DNA of 64,000 nucleotides from Caulobacter vibrioides OR37 (GTDB lineage Bacteria; Pseudomonadota; Alphaproteobacteria; Caulobacterales; Caulobacteraceae): NCBI RefSeq assembly GCF_000372645.1, contig NZ_APMP01000005.1, forward strand, positions 62,001 through 126,000, in the 5' to 3' direction. Both the position numbers and the translations under genes were made by a program. The notes below the pieces were generated by a model that saw nothing but the letters and a program-made list of their open reading frames with translations, was not told the DNA's origin and did not search any database. This document shows positions 26,153 through 36,652 of this stretch, piece after piece; within the stretch, counting starts at the first letter, position 1; the number at the start of each line of letters is the position of its first letter.

Positions 26153-27274
26153 ATGACTCGCGCGCGTCCAAGATTCCTGGAATTCTTCGCCGGCGGCGGC
26201 ATGGCCCGCATCGGCCTCGGCGACGGCTGGACCTGCGCCTTCGCCAACGACTTCGATCCCGTGAAGGCCGCGACCTATCGCGCCAATTTCGCGGACGCCG
26301 AGGGCCATTTCCGTCAGGGCGATGTCTTCGCGCTGGACGCCCAGGACTTGCCGACCGCGGACCTGGCCTGGGCGTCCAGCCCTTGCCAGGATTTCAGCCT
26401 CGCCGGCGCCCGGGCAGGCCTGGCGGGCGGCAAGTCTTCGGCCTTCTTCGGCTTCTGGACGCTGATGAAGGCGCTGTCGGCCGAGGGCCGCGCCCCGCCG
26501 GTGATCGTCATCGAAAACGTCGTAGGCCTCCTGACCTCGCACCATGGCGAGGACTTCACCGCCCTGTGTGGCGCGCTCGGCGATGAAGGCTATCGCTTCG
26601 GCGCGCTGGAGATCGACGCGGCGGCCTTCGCGCCGCAGTCGCGTCCGCGCGTCTTCGTGGTCGCCACCCGCCTGCCGACCGCCGGCCTGGAGGGCGCCAG
26701 CGTATTCCACAGCCGCGCCATTCGCGAAGCGGCCGCGCGACTGCCGCGGGACCTGCACACGCACTGGATCTGGTGGGGCGCGCCCGCGCCGCCCGCGCGC
26801 AACACCGACCTCTCGGCCATGCTGGAACCGGACGCGGCGGTCAGCTGGAATCCGCCGGAGCGCACCGAGGCTCTGCTGGCCCTGATGGCTCCAGCCCACC
26901 GCGAGGCCGTGGAAACGAGGCGAAACGCCGGCGGCCGCGCGGTCGGCGCGGTGTTCCGCCGGATGCGGGGGACCCAGCAACGGGCCGAGGTGCGGTTCGA
27001 CGGCCTCGCCGGCTGCCTGCGCACGCCGCGCGGCGGCTCGTCCCGGCAGACCCTGCTGGTGATCGACGGGGGTCAGGTGCGTTCGCGCCTGCTCACCGCC
27101 CGCGAAGGCGCTCGCCTGATGGGCCTGCCCGACAGCTACCAGCTCCCCGCCTCGCAGACCTCGGGCCTGCAGGTGGTCGGCGACGGCGTCGCGGTTCCGG
27201 CGGTGCGGTGGCTCGCGGAAACGCTCCTGGAGCCGCTCGTCTATAGCAAAACTGCAAGCCTTGCCGCCGAATGA
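26153..27274 (+). CDS. DNA (cytosine-5)-methyltransferase
   Basis: 373 residues with all main m5C motifs in order: I (LEFFAGGGMARIGLG), IV (SSPCQDFSLAG, catalytic Cys), VI (IENVVGLL), VIII (QSRPRVFVVA), IX/X (AREGARLMGLPDSYQ, then VGDGVAVPAVRWL). The target-recognition region is about residues 190-290. No restriction gene is adjacent; a Vsr-type nick repair gene lies one gene downstream, as in dcm-vsr pairs. There is no clear ribosome site before ATG 26153; a GCTAGTCT about 15 nt upstream could be a -10 for a leaderless message. The target site is not readable from sequence. Confidence 0.93.
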   Translation: MTRARPRFLEFFAGGGMARIGLGDGWTCAFANDFDPVKAATYRANFADAEGHFRQGDVFALDAQDLPTADLAWASSPCQDFSLAGARAGLAGGKSSAFFGFWTLMKALSAEGRAPPVIVIENVVGLLTSHHGEDFTALCGALGDEGYRFGALEIDAAAFAPQSRPRVFVVATRLPTAGLEGASVFHSRAIREAAARLPRDLHTHWIWWGAPAPPARNTDLSAMLEPDAAVSWNPPERTEALLALMAPAHREAVETRRNAGGRAVGAVFRRMRGTQQRAEVRFDGLAGCLRTPRGGSSRQTLLVIDGGQVRSRLLTAREGARLMGLPDSYQLPASQTSGLQVVGDGVAVPAVRWLAETLLEPLVYSKTASLAAE

Positions 27275-27339
27275 CCTCCTGACAGCCGGGGGATAGGGGT
27301 CTAGGGTGCGCCGCTTCCCGCAACCTCCGAGGTGTTCCG

Positions 27340-28326
27340 ATGGACGACGCTTCCTCCCTCTATGACGCCGCCCGCTTCAAGCGCGCCGGTCGCGGCAAGA
27401 TCTACGACTCCATCATCGACACGATCGGCGACACGCCGCTGGTGCGCCTGCCGCGCCTGTCGGCCGAGCTGAAGCCGAAGGGCGAGGTTGTCGCCAAGCT
27501 GGAGTTCTTCAACCCGATCGCCTCGGTCAAGGACCGCATCGGCGCGGCGATGATCGAGTCGCTGGAAGCCCAGGGCGTGCTGAAGCCTGGCGCGACCATC
27601 GTCGAACCGACCTCGGGCAATACCGGCATCGCCCTGGCCTTCGTGGCCGCGGCCAAGGGCTACAAGCTGACCCTGGTCATGCCCGAGAGCATGTCGATCG
27701 AGCGCCGCAAGATGCTGCTGCTGCTGGGCGCCAAGCTGGAGCTGACCCCGGCCGAGAAGGGGATGCGCGGCGCCGTCGCCCGCGCCCAGGAACTGGTCGA
27801 GGCCACGCCAGGCGCGGTCATGCCCCAGCAATTCGAGAACAGCGCCAATCCGCTGGTCCACCGCGTGTCCACGGCCGAGGAAATCTGGAACGACACCGCC
27901 GGCGCGGTTGACGCCGTGGTCTCGGGCGTCGGCACCGGCGGCACGATCTCCGGCGTCGGCCAGGTGCTGAAGGCCCGCAAGCCCGGCCTGAAGATGGTCG
28001 CGGTCGAGCCCGAGGCTTCGCCGGTGCTGTCGGGCGGCGCGCCGGGTCCGCACAAGATTCAGGGCATCGGCGCCGGCTTCGTGCCCGGCATCCTGGACCG
28101 GGGCGTGATCGACGACATCGTCCAGGTCAGCAATGACGACGCCTTCGCCATGGCCCGCCGCGCGGCCGCGACCGAGGGCCTGCCGGTCGGCATCAGCTCC
28201 GGCGCGGCCCTGACCGCCGCCTTCGACCTCGCCCTTCGCGACGAGTACGCCGGCAAGCTGATCGTGGCCATCATCCCCAGCTTCGCCGAACGCTATCTGT
28301 CCACCGCCCTGTTCGAGGGGCTGTAG
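27340..28326 (+). CDS. cysK: Cysteine synthase A
   Basis: PLP enzyme making cysteine from O-acetylserine and sulfide. 328 residues; PLP Lys in [14 protein letters not shown], substrate loop [17 protein letters not shown], phosphate loop [10 protein letters not shown], and [10 protein letters not shown]. The C-terminus ends [10 protein letters not shown], typical of CysK. It lies between the methyltransferase and vsr genes and 19 bp before vsr. Confidence 0.97.
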   Translation: MDDASSLYDAARFKRAGRGKIYDSIIDTIGDTPLVRLPRLSAELKPKGEVVAKLEFFNPIASVKDRIGAAMIESLEAQGVLKPGATIVEPTSGNTGIALAFVAAAKGYKLTLVMPESMSIERRKMLLLLGAKLELTPAEKGMRGAVARAQELVEATPGAVMPQQFENSANPLVHRVSTAEEIWNDTAGAVDAVVSGVGTGGTISGVGQVLKARKPGLKMVAVEPEASPVLSGGAPGPHKIQGIGAGFVPGILDRGVIDDIVQVSNDDAFAMARRAAATEGLPVGISSGAALTAAFDLALRDEYAGKLIVAIIPSFAERYLSTALFEGL

Positions 28327-28345
28327 GGCCAGCGAGCCGCGCGCC

Positions 28346-28768
28346 TTGACCGACGTCTATGACAAGGCCAAGCGCTCGGCGGTCATGGCGCGGGTCAAGA
28401 GCAAGGACACGACGCCCGAAAGGACCGTGCGGCGTGTCCTGACTCGCCTGGGCGCGCGCTATCGCCTGCACCGTCGGGACCTACCGGGCCATCCCGACAT
28501 CGTCCTGCCGGGGCGCCGGCTGGCGATCTTCGTCCATGGCTGTTTCTGGCACGGCCACGACTGCGCGCGGGGTTCGCGCGTGCCGAAGAATAATCGCGAC
28601 TACTGGCTGGCCAAGGTGGGCCGCAACGTCGCCCGCGACGCGCGCGCGATCGCGGCGCTGGAGACGGACGGCTGGCGGGTCGAGGTGGTCTGGGAGTGCG
28701 ATCTTAAGGACGAGACCGCTCTGACCGCCCGACTCGCGGCGCTCCTAGAGCCTTATTCGCTCGAATGA
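28346..28768 (+). CDS. vsr: Very short patch repair (Vsr) endonuclease
   Basis: Nicks 5' of T in T:G mismatches produced by deamination of 5-methylcytosine. 140 residues from TTG 28346; the family N-terminus DVYDKAKRSAVMARVKSKD supports this non-ATG start over ATG 28385. Catalytic Asp is in LPGHPDIVLPG; the zinc/active-site segment is FVHGCFWHGHDC; also PKNNRDYWLAKVGRNVARD and VVWECDL. The last residues (EPYSLE) and the stop are encoded by the edge of a CIR-type repeat. Confidence 0.95.
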   Translation: MTDVYDKAKRSAVMARVKSKDTTPERTVRRVLTRLGARYRLHRRDLPGHPDIVLPGRRLAIFVHGCFWHGHDCARGSRVPKNNRDYWLAKVGRNVARDARAIAALETDGWRVEVVWECDLKDETALTARLAALLEPYSLE

Positions 28769-28857
28769 AATCATTCGAGCGGAAAATAAGTTTCTAAATC
28801 AAACATTTAGAGCGTGATAACCGCCGAAACCGCTCACACTTTCGCTATCACGCTCTA
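28748..28857. repeat. CIR-type intergenic repeat, CcrM site lost by one base
   Basis: Same two-module layout as 23733-23847. Module 1 is CGCTCGAAT...ATTCGAGCG, but the centre reads AAATC where other copies have GAATC, so GANTC is absent. Linker TCTAAATCAAACATTTAGAGC, then GAGCGTGATA...TATCACGCTC. The first 21 bases are inside vsr and provide its stop. Confidence 0.82.
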
Positions 28858-28878
28858 GCGGCCCCCTGATCCGCGCCC

Positions 28879-29163
28879 TCAAGGCCGGGGGCCGAACGCG
28901 CGCGCCAGGTCGTCGGGACCCACGCCCTCCAGTTCGAGACGCTTCAGCCGAGCGGTCTCGCCGGCCGCCAGACGAATCGCCGAGCGCGGGATCTTCAGGC
29001 TCTTGGCCAGAAAAGCCACCAGGGCGGCGTTGGCCGCCCCGTCGACCGGCGGGCTGGCGACCCGCACCTTCAGATAGGCTCGGCCGTCGGCGTCCAGCGC
29101 CCAGCCGTCGACGCCGTCTCGACCGCCGCGCGGCGTTAGCCGGACGGCCAGGACCTCAGCCAA
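28879..29163 (-). CDS. DUF167 (YggU) family protein
   Basis: 94 residues, YggU fold: LTPRGGRDGVDGW, then YLKVRVASPPVDGAANAALVAF and IPRSAIRLAAGETARLKRLE. The PPVxGxAN motif is diagnostic. Cytosolic, function unknown. It overlaps the upstream yggT gene by 8 bases, the usual yggT-yggU pairing. Confidence 0.93.
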   Translation of the reverse strand: MAEVLAVRLTPRGGRDGVDGWALDADGRAYLKVRVASPPVDGAANAALVAFLAKSLKIPRSAIRLAAGETARLKRLELEGVGPDDLARAFGPRP

Positions 29164-29470
29164 CGAGGCGCAGCAGGGTCCCCTGCAGGGCTGGAAGAAT
29201 GAACATCTGCACGCCGCGCAACAGCAGCAGCACGATGATCGGGCTGATGTCGACGCCGCCGATCGACGGGATGATCCGCCGGAAAGGCCGCAGGATCGGG
29301 TCCGTCACCCGGTCCAGGAAGGTCGCGGCGTTATAAACGAACTGGTTGCGACGGTTGATCACGTCGAACGCGAACAGCCAGCTGAGGATCGCCGAAATGA
29401 CGATCGCCCACCACAGCAGGTCCAGCAGCGCATCGATGATGAAGAAGACGAGATTGATGATGGGGGCCAT
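29156..29470 (-). CDS. YggT family membrane protein
   Basis: 104 residues, four hydrophobic segments with the YggT signature: LWWAIVISAILSWLFAFDV, then DRVTDPILRPFRRIIPSIGG and DISPIIVLLLLRGVQMFI. Family members are linked to osmotic tolerance and division-site proteins. The start at 29470 (MAPIINLVFFII) is preferred; the frame is open further upstream but that part is basic and lacks a ribosome site. Confidence 0.92.
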   Translation of the reverse strand: MAPIINLVFFIIDALLDLLWWAIVISAILSWLFAFDVINRRNQFVYNAATFLDRVTDPILRPFRRIIPSIGGVDISPIIVLLLLRGVQMFILPALQGTLLRLVG

Positions 29471-29583
29471 GGGTTTTCCGTCCGGACGCTCCCGCTTCTT
29501 GCCGCGCCTGGCGGTTGCTGACAAGGCATCGCGATAACCCCGCTTGACGCGCGGCTCCAAGGGCCGTATCTCCGCCGCTCCTT

Positions 29584-29659
29584 GGGGCCGTAGCTCAGAT
29601 GGTAGAGCGCCTCGTTCGCAATGAGGAGGTCAGGGGTTCGATTCCCCTCGGCTCCACCA
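29584..29659 (+). tRNA. tRNA-Ala (anticodon CGC)
   Basis: 76-nt cloverleaf. Acceptor arm GGGGCCG pairs with CGGCTCC and CCA is encoded; D arm GCTC...GAGC; anticodon loop TTCGCAA gives CGC, reading GCG codons, which are abundant here; T arm with GGTTCGATTCC. It stands alone between yggT and the porin gene. I see no integrase or att-like duplication around it. Confidence 0.97.
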
Positions 29660-29827
29660 AGGACCTCCGACAAAATGCGACTGTAGCTGTGACGCCCCGT
29701 CCAGCGCGGCTTCGCGCGGTCTATCGCCACCCTTGGGTTGAACCCGCGACCATGCGCCACAGCCTAGGTTTACCAAATCGACTCTCGTCGCGGAGAGATT
29801 GATCCGGCCCGATCGCATGTCGGGCTG

Positions 29828-31033
29828 ATGGGGGCTGGAATGGGCCAATCGAATCTCGGCCGGGCGATTAATAAGGCGGCGGTTGGTCTTGGCCTGGCCG
29901 CCGGGCTGTTGACCGCCTCGAACCCAGCCTGGGCCGAGGGCGGGTCGGCGCTCAAGCTGTCGGGCGCCTACAGGGCCGATATCGCCGGAACCCTGAGCGG
30001 CGGCCTGGCCAAGCGCGGACGCGTGCTGGACGACCTGCAGATCTTCGGCGACCTGGACCTGGAAAGGGCCGTCGGCTGGAAGAACGCCACCGCCCACTTC
30101 CAGCTGCTGGACAACAGCGGCGGTCGGCCGAACGAAGACACCGGCAGCTTGCAGGGCGTCGACAATATCGAGGTCGCCCGCCAGCGCGCCCGCTTGTTCG
30201 AGGCCTGGGTCGAACAGAGCTTCGGCGAGAAGGCTTCGATGCGCGCCGGGCTCTATGACCTGAACAGCGAATTCTACGCCAACGAAAGCGCCGGCCTGCT
30301 GCTGGCGCCGGCCTTTGGCATCGGCTCGGAGCTGGCGGCGACGGGTCCCAACGGTCCCTCGATCTTTCCCTCGACGGCGCTGGCCGCGCGCCTGCGGGTG
30401 ACGCCGAACCCGCACGTCTATGCCCAGGCCGTCGCGCTGAACGCCCATGCCGGGGTCCTCGGCGATCCCGGCGGCGTCGAGACCTCGTTCGACAACGGCT
30501 TGCTGCTGGTGGCCGAGGCCGGCTGGACCGGAAACGGCAAGATCGCCGCCGGCGTCTGGCGCTACACCCGAAAGCAGGACGACCTGAGACTGACGACGCC
30601 CGACGGCGATCCCGCCCCGGCCACCGCCCAAGGCGCCTATCTGCTGCTGGAACGCGCGCTGACCCGGGGCGACAGGAACGCGCCGCGCCATGCCACCGCC
30701 TTCGCCCGCCTGGGCCTGTCGGACGGCGACACCACCGCCTTCCATGGCGGCTGGCAGGCCGGCGTCCTGGTCAAGCGGGTGTTCGCCGGCCGCCCCGACA
30801 GCGCCTTCTCGATCGGGCTCAACCAAGCCCTGCTGTCGCGCAAATACCGCGACAACGCCCTCGACGACGGTCGACGCCTGAGCGGCTCGGAACGGGCGAT
30901 CGAGGTGACCTATGCCGACAAGATCGGCCCGGTCACGATCCAGCCCGACCTGCAATATGTGAAGGATCCCGGCGGCGACCGGGCGCTCGGCCACGCGCTG
31001 GTGGCCGCCGTCCGGTTCGGGGTGGCCTTCTAG
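29828..31033 (+). CDS. Carbohydrate-selective porin, OprB family
   Basis: Outer-membrane beta-barrel for sugar uptake, about 401 residues. Signal peptide with hydrophobic core VGLGLAAGLLTA and cleavage near AWA-EGG (about residue 36). OprB motifs: LKLSGAYRADIAGTLSGGL, LFEAWVEQSFGEKASMRAGL, YDLNSEFYANESAGL, NGPSIFPSTALAARLRV. The C-terminal strand ends in Phe (VRFGVAF), needed for barrel insertion. ATG 29840 is an alternative start. Confidence 0.92.
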   Translation: MGAGMGQSNLGRAINKAAVGLGLAAGLLTASNPAWAEGGSALKLSGAYRADIAGTLSGGLAKRGRVLDDLQIFGDLDLERAVGWKNATAHFQLLDNSGGRPNEDTGSLQGVDNIEVARQRARLFEAWVEQSFGEKASMRAGLYDLNSEFYANESAGLLLAPAFGIGSELAATGPNGPSIFPSTALAARLRVTPNPHVYAQAVALNAHAGVLGDPGGVETSFDNGLLLVAEAGWTGNGKIAAGVWRYTRKQDDLRLTTPDGDPAPATAQGAYLLLERALTRGDRNAPRHATAFARLGLSDGDTTAFHGGWQAGVLVKRVFAGRPDSAFSIGLNQALLSRKYRDNALDDGRRLSGSERAIEVTYADKIGPVTIQPDLQYVKDPGGDRALGHALVAAVRFGVAF

Positions 31034-31050
31034 ACCACCCCGACGATGGA

Positions 31051-33012
31051 TCAGGCCAGCGCCGCTTCGGCGACGGCTTCGGCGGTGATGCCGAATTCCT
31101 TGTAGAGACGCTCGAACGGCGCCGAGGCGCCGAAGCCCGTCATGCCGACGAACTTGCCGTCCTCGCCGATGAAGCGCTCCCAGCCCATCTTGATGCCGGC
31201 CTCGACGGCCACGCGCACCGGCGCCTTGCCGATGACCGAGGCCTGGTAGGCGGCGTCCTGCTGGGCGAACAGCTCCCAGCAGGGGGTCGAGACGACGCGG
31301 GTCGGCTTGCCCTTGGCCTGCAGGATGTCACGCGCGGCGACGGCGACGCCGACTTCCGTGCCCGAGGCGAAGATCGTCACCTGAGCCTCGCCGCCCTCGG
31401 CCGCCAGCAGCTCATAAGCGCCCTTGGCCGACAGGTCGCCGCCTTGCGTGCGGACGTGCGGCGTCTTCTGGCGCGACAGGGTCATGACCGACGGCGTCCG
31501 CTGTTGCCGCAGAGCGACCTTCCAGCACTCGGCGGCTTCGACCGCGTCGGCGGGACGGAAGACCAGGAGGTTCGGGATGGCGCGCAGGGAGGCGACGTGC
31601 TCGACCGGCTGGTGGGTCGGGCCGTCCTCGCCCAGGCCGATGGAGTCGTGGGTCATCACGTGGATGACGCGGGCCTCCATCAGGGCGCCTAGGCGAATCG
31701 CCGCGCGGCTGTAGTCGGCGAAGGCCAGGAAGGTGCCCGAATAGGGAATCACGCCGCCATGCAGCGCCATGCCGTTCATGGCCGCCGCCATGCCGAACTC
31801 GCGGACGCCATAATGGACGTAGCGGCCGTTATAGCCCGGCGCATCGAAGGCGCCCATGCCCTTGACCAGGGTGTTGTTCGAGCCGGTCAGGTCGGCCGAG
31901 CCGCCGATCATCTCGGGGATCGCCGGAATCAGGTGATCCAAGGCCGAACCCGAGTGGACGCGCGTGGCGTTGGCCGGCTTGGTCTCCACGGCCTTGGCGA
32001 TGTGGGCGTCCAGCGCCTCGAAGGCGTTAGCCGGCAGCTCGCCCGCCATGGCGCGCTTGAAGTCGCTGGCGTGGATCGAGACGGCGAGCTTGCCTTCCCA
32101 GGCCTTGCGAACCTTGGCGCCGCGACGGCCGACGCTCTTCCAGGCCTTGGCGATGTCGTCCGGCACGGTGAACGGCGCGGCGTCCCAGCCCATGGCTTCG
32201 CGCGCGGCTTTGATCTGGTCGTCGAACAGGGTGTAGCCGTGGCTGTGGGGGTCGCCTTCCTTGGGACCGGCGCCCTTCGAGATCAGCGTCTTGCACGCGA
32301 TCATGGTCGGACGGTCTTGGCGTGTCGCCCAACGCAGGGCGGCGGCGATCTTGCCGTGGTCGTGGCCGTCGACGACCTTGACCGCCCAGCCGGCGGCCTT
32401 GAAGCGGGCGACTTGGTCGCCGGTCTCGGCGATCGTGGCCTCGCCGTCGATCGTGGTGTTGTTGTCGTCGAACAGCACCGTCAGCTTCGAGAGCTTCAGG
32501 CGGCCGGCGAGGCTGATGGCCTCGTGGCTGACGCCTTCCATCAGGCAGCCGTCGCCGGCGATCACCCAGGTGCGGTGGTCCACCAGCTCATGGCCGAAAC
32601 GGGCGGCCAGGTGGGCCTCGGCCATCGCCATGCCGACGGCCGTGGCCAGGCCCTGGCCGAGCGGACCGGTCGTGGTCTCGACGCCGGGCGTGTGATGGAC
32701 TTCCGGGTGGCCAGGGGTCAGCGAACCCCACTGACGGAAGTTCTCGATCTCCTTCATCGTCACGGCCTTGAAGCCGGTCAGGTGAAGCAGCGAATAGAGC
32801 AGCATCGAGCCGTGGCCGGCCGACAGCACGAAACGGTCGCGATCGGGCCAGGTGGGCTGAGACGCGTCGAACTTCAGGAACTTGCTCCACAGCACGGTCG
32901 CGACGTCGGCCATGCCCATCGGCATGCCTTGGTGACCGGACTTGGCCTTGTGGACCGCGTCCATCGAAAGGACGCGGATCGCGTCGGCCATCTTGATGGG
33001 CGAAACGGGCAT
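31051..33012 (-). CDS. tkt: Transketolase
   Basis: TPP enzyme of the pentose phosphate pathway, 653 residues. N-terminal substrate segments SGHQGMPMGMADV and SAGHGSMLLYSLLHL; TPP motif GDGCLMEG...N (AGDGCLMEGVSHE); pyrimidine domain TFLAFADYSRAAIRLGAL and THDSIGLGEDGPTHQPVEH; C-terminal domain CWELFAQQD. The start at 33012 (MPVSPIKMADAIRV) matches the family; a longer frame to 33066 is unlikely. Divergent from nadE. Confidence 0.97.
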   Translation of the reverse strand: MPVSPIKMADAIRVLSMDAVHKAKSGHQGMPMGMADVATVLWSKFLKFDASQPTWPDRDRFVLSAGHGSMLLYSLLHLTGFKAVTMKEIENFRQWGSLTPGHPEVHHTPGVETTTGPLGQGLATAVGMAMAEAHLAARFGHELVDHRTWVIAGDGCLMEGVSHEAISLAGRLKLSKLTVLFDDNNTTIDGEATIAETGDQVARFKAAGWAVKVVDGHDHGKIAAALRWATRQDRPTMIACKTLISKGAGPKEGDPHSHGYTLFDDQIKAAREAMGWDAAPFTVPDDIAKAWKSVGRRGAKVRKAWEGKLAVSIHASDFKRAMAGELPANAFEALDAHIAKAVETKPANATRVHSGSALDHLIPAIPEMIGGSADLTGSNNTLVKGMGAFDAPGYNGRYVHYGVREFGMAAAMNGMALHGGVIPYSGTFLAFADYSRAAIRLGALMEARVIHVMTHDSIGLGEDGPTHQPVEHVASLRAIPNLLVFRPADAVEAAECWKVALRQQRTPSVMTLSRQKTPHVRTQGGDLSAKGAYELLAAEGGEAQVTIFASGTEVGVAVAARDILQAKGKPTRVVSTPCWELFAQQDAAYQASVIGKAPVRVAVEAGIKMGWERFIGEDGKFVGMTGFGASAPFERLYKEFGITAEAVAEAALA

Positions 33013-33172
33013 GGAAGTTCCGTCTTGTCTTTGTTTTGCAGGGCTGCGCGAGGGGCGCAGTCGCATGGGAACCCGGAGGGGTCAACCCGCGACACGGCTA
33101 GAAACCAGGCGCCAAGGGGCGGTCGTGGACGCTATGCAACATCGTCCGCCGGCGTTATAGCTAGGCAAAGAC

Positions 33173-33193
33173 TTATGCTCACTTTAAGCATAA
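33173..33193. promoter_or_regulatory. 21-bp interrupted palindrome upstream of nadE
   Basis: TTATGCT-N7-AGCATAA, perfect 7-bp arms, ending 3 bp before the GGAAGG ribosome site of nadE and within the tkt-nadE divergent gap. It could be an operator or an mRNA hairpin controlling initiation at the TTG start. The AT-rich arms stand out against the local GC content. Confidence 0.5.
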
Positions 33194-33209
33194 CTGGAAG
33201 GCGCCACGC

Positions 33210-35249
<2,040 letters not shown>

Positions 35250-35326
35250 AAACTCTTCGTTCCCGCGCGCTTTGGCTTTAAGCACCCTTTGCAATGACCC
35301 TCTATCAGGAGGGCAAGTCTTGAAGT

Positions 35327-36652
35327 GTGTGGGGACATCACTTGGCTTCGATCTATCCGGTGATCCTGTGCGGCGGTTCGGGCACACGTCTGTGGCCGGC
35401 GTCGCGCAGCGACCAGCCCAAGCAGTTCCTGAAACTTGTCGGCGAGCGCTCCTCGTTCCAGGAGACCGTGCTGCGGGTGAAGGACATTCCCGGCGTCGCC
35501 GAGATCGTCATCGTCACCGGCGAGGCCATGGTCGATTTCGTCGCCCAGCAGACCGCCGAGATCGGCGCGCCGGTGACCATCCTGGTCGAACCCGAGGCCC
35601 GCGACAGCGCCCCGGCCGTGGCGGCGGCGGCGGCCTATGTCGAGCGCCAGGACCCCGACGGCGTCGTGCTGATGCTGGCCGCCGACCACCACATCGCCCA
35701 GCCCGAGATCTTCGGCGAGGCGGCTCTGACCGCCGCCCGGGCCGCCGAACACGACCTCATCGTCACCTTCGGCGTGCAGCCCACCGTGCCGGCCACCGGC
35801 TTTGGCTATATCCGCCCCGGCGAGGCGCTGCTCGACGGTTCGGTGCGAGCGGTCGCCGCGTTCGTCGAAAAGCCGGACCAGGAGACCGCCGAGCGGTACC
35901 TGCTGGAAGGCTACCTCTGGAACAGCGGCAACTTCGCCTTCAAGGCCGCCACGCTGCTGGGCGAGTTCGAGGCGTTCGAGCCTACGGTGGCCGCGGCCGC
36001 CAAGGCCTGTGTCGCCGGGCTCTCGCTGGAGGCTGGCGTCGGGCGCCTGAGCCGCGAGGCCTTCGGCCAGGCCAAGAAGATCTCGCTCGACTATGCGGTG
36101 ATGGAGCGCACCACGAGAGCCGCCGTCGCGCCCGCCGCCTTCGCCTGGTCGGACCTGGGGGCCTGGGACGCCATTTGGGAGGCCTCGGTCCGCGACCACC
36201 ATGGCAACGCCCAGGACGGCGACGTCGACCTGCACAAGGCTTCCGGCGTGCTGGTGCGGACGACGGGCCCCTATGTCGGCGTGATCGGCGTCAGCGACAT
36301 CGTCGTCGTGGCCGAGCCCGACGCGGTGCTGGTCTGCCACCGCAAGGACAGCCAAGCCGTGAAGACCCTGGTCGATGGACTGAAGGCCAAGGGCCGTTCG
36401 ATCGCCTCGCGCAAGAGCATCTCGCCTAGCGGCGCGGAAACCTTGGTCTCGACCGAGGCCTTCGACGTCGAACTGCGCCGCGCGCCGGCCGGCGCGACGA
36501 TCACCCTCTTCGCCTCCACCGTGCAGGTTCTGGAAGGCGTTCTGGAGATGGCCGGCGACGTCCATGCCGCCGGCGCGATCATCGCGCTCGAAGGCGAGGC
36601 CCAGGCCCGCGCGAAGGGCGCGGCGACCCTGCTGGTCACCAAGCCGCGTTAG
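35327..36652 (+). CDS. manC: Mannose-1-phosphate guanylyltransferase
   Basis: Makes GDP-mannose for LPS/EPS sugars. 441 residues. N-terminal GT-A nucleotidyltransferase (about 8-285): VILCGGSGTRLWPASR, QPKQFLKLVG, VLMLAADHHI, EKPDQETAERYLLEGYLWNSG and FAWSDLGAWDAIWE. The C-terminal ~90 residues look like a shortened cupin without the usual phosphomannose isomerase HxHxxE motif, so isomerase activity is doubtful. GTG 35327 is chosen from AGGAGGG upstream (13-nt spacing); TTG 35342 is the alternative. Confidence 0.92.
   Translation: MWGHHLASIYPVILCGGSGTRLWPASRSDQPKQFLKLVGERSSFQETVLRVKDIPGVAEIVIVTGEAMVDFVAQQTAEIGAPVTILVEPEARDSAPAVAAAAAYVERQDPDGVVLMLAADHHIAQPEIFGEAALTAARAAEHDLIVTFGVQPTVPATGFGYIRPGEALLDGSVRAVAAFVEKPDQETAERYLLEGYLWNSGNFAFKAATLLGEFEAFEPTVAAAAKACVAGLSLEAGVGRLSREAFGQAKKISLDYAVMERTTRAAVAPAAFAWSDLGAWDAIWEASVRDHHGNAQDGDVDLHKASGVLVRTTGPYVGVIGVSDIVVVAEPDAVLVCHRKDSQAVKTLVDGLKAKGRSIASRKSISPSGAETLVSTEAFDVELRRAPAGATITLFASTVQVLEGVLEMAGDVHAAGAIIALEGEAQARAKGAATLLVTKPR

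Noticed and set aside
29584-29828. tRNA-Ala as a possible integration site
   Set aside because: No repeat of the tRNA 3' end and no integrase or foreign genes downstream; the next gene is an ordinary porin.
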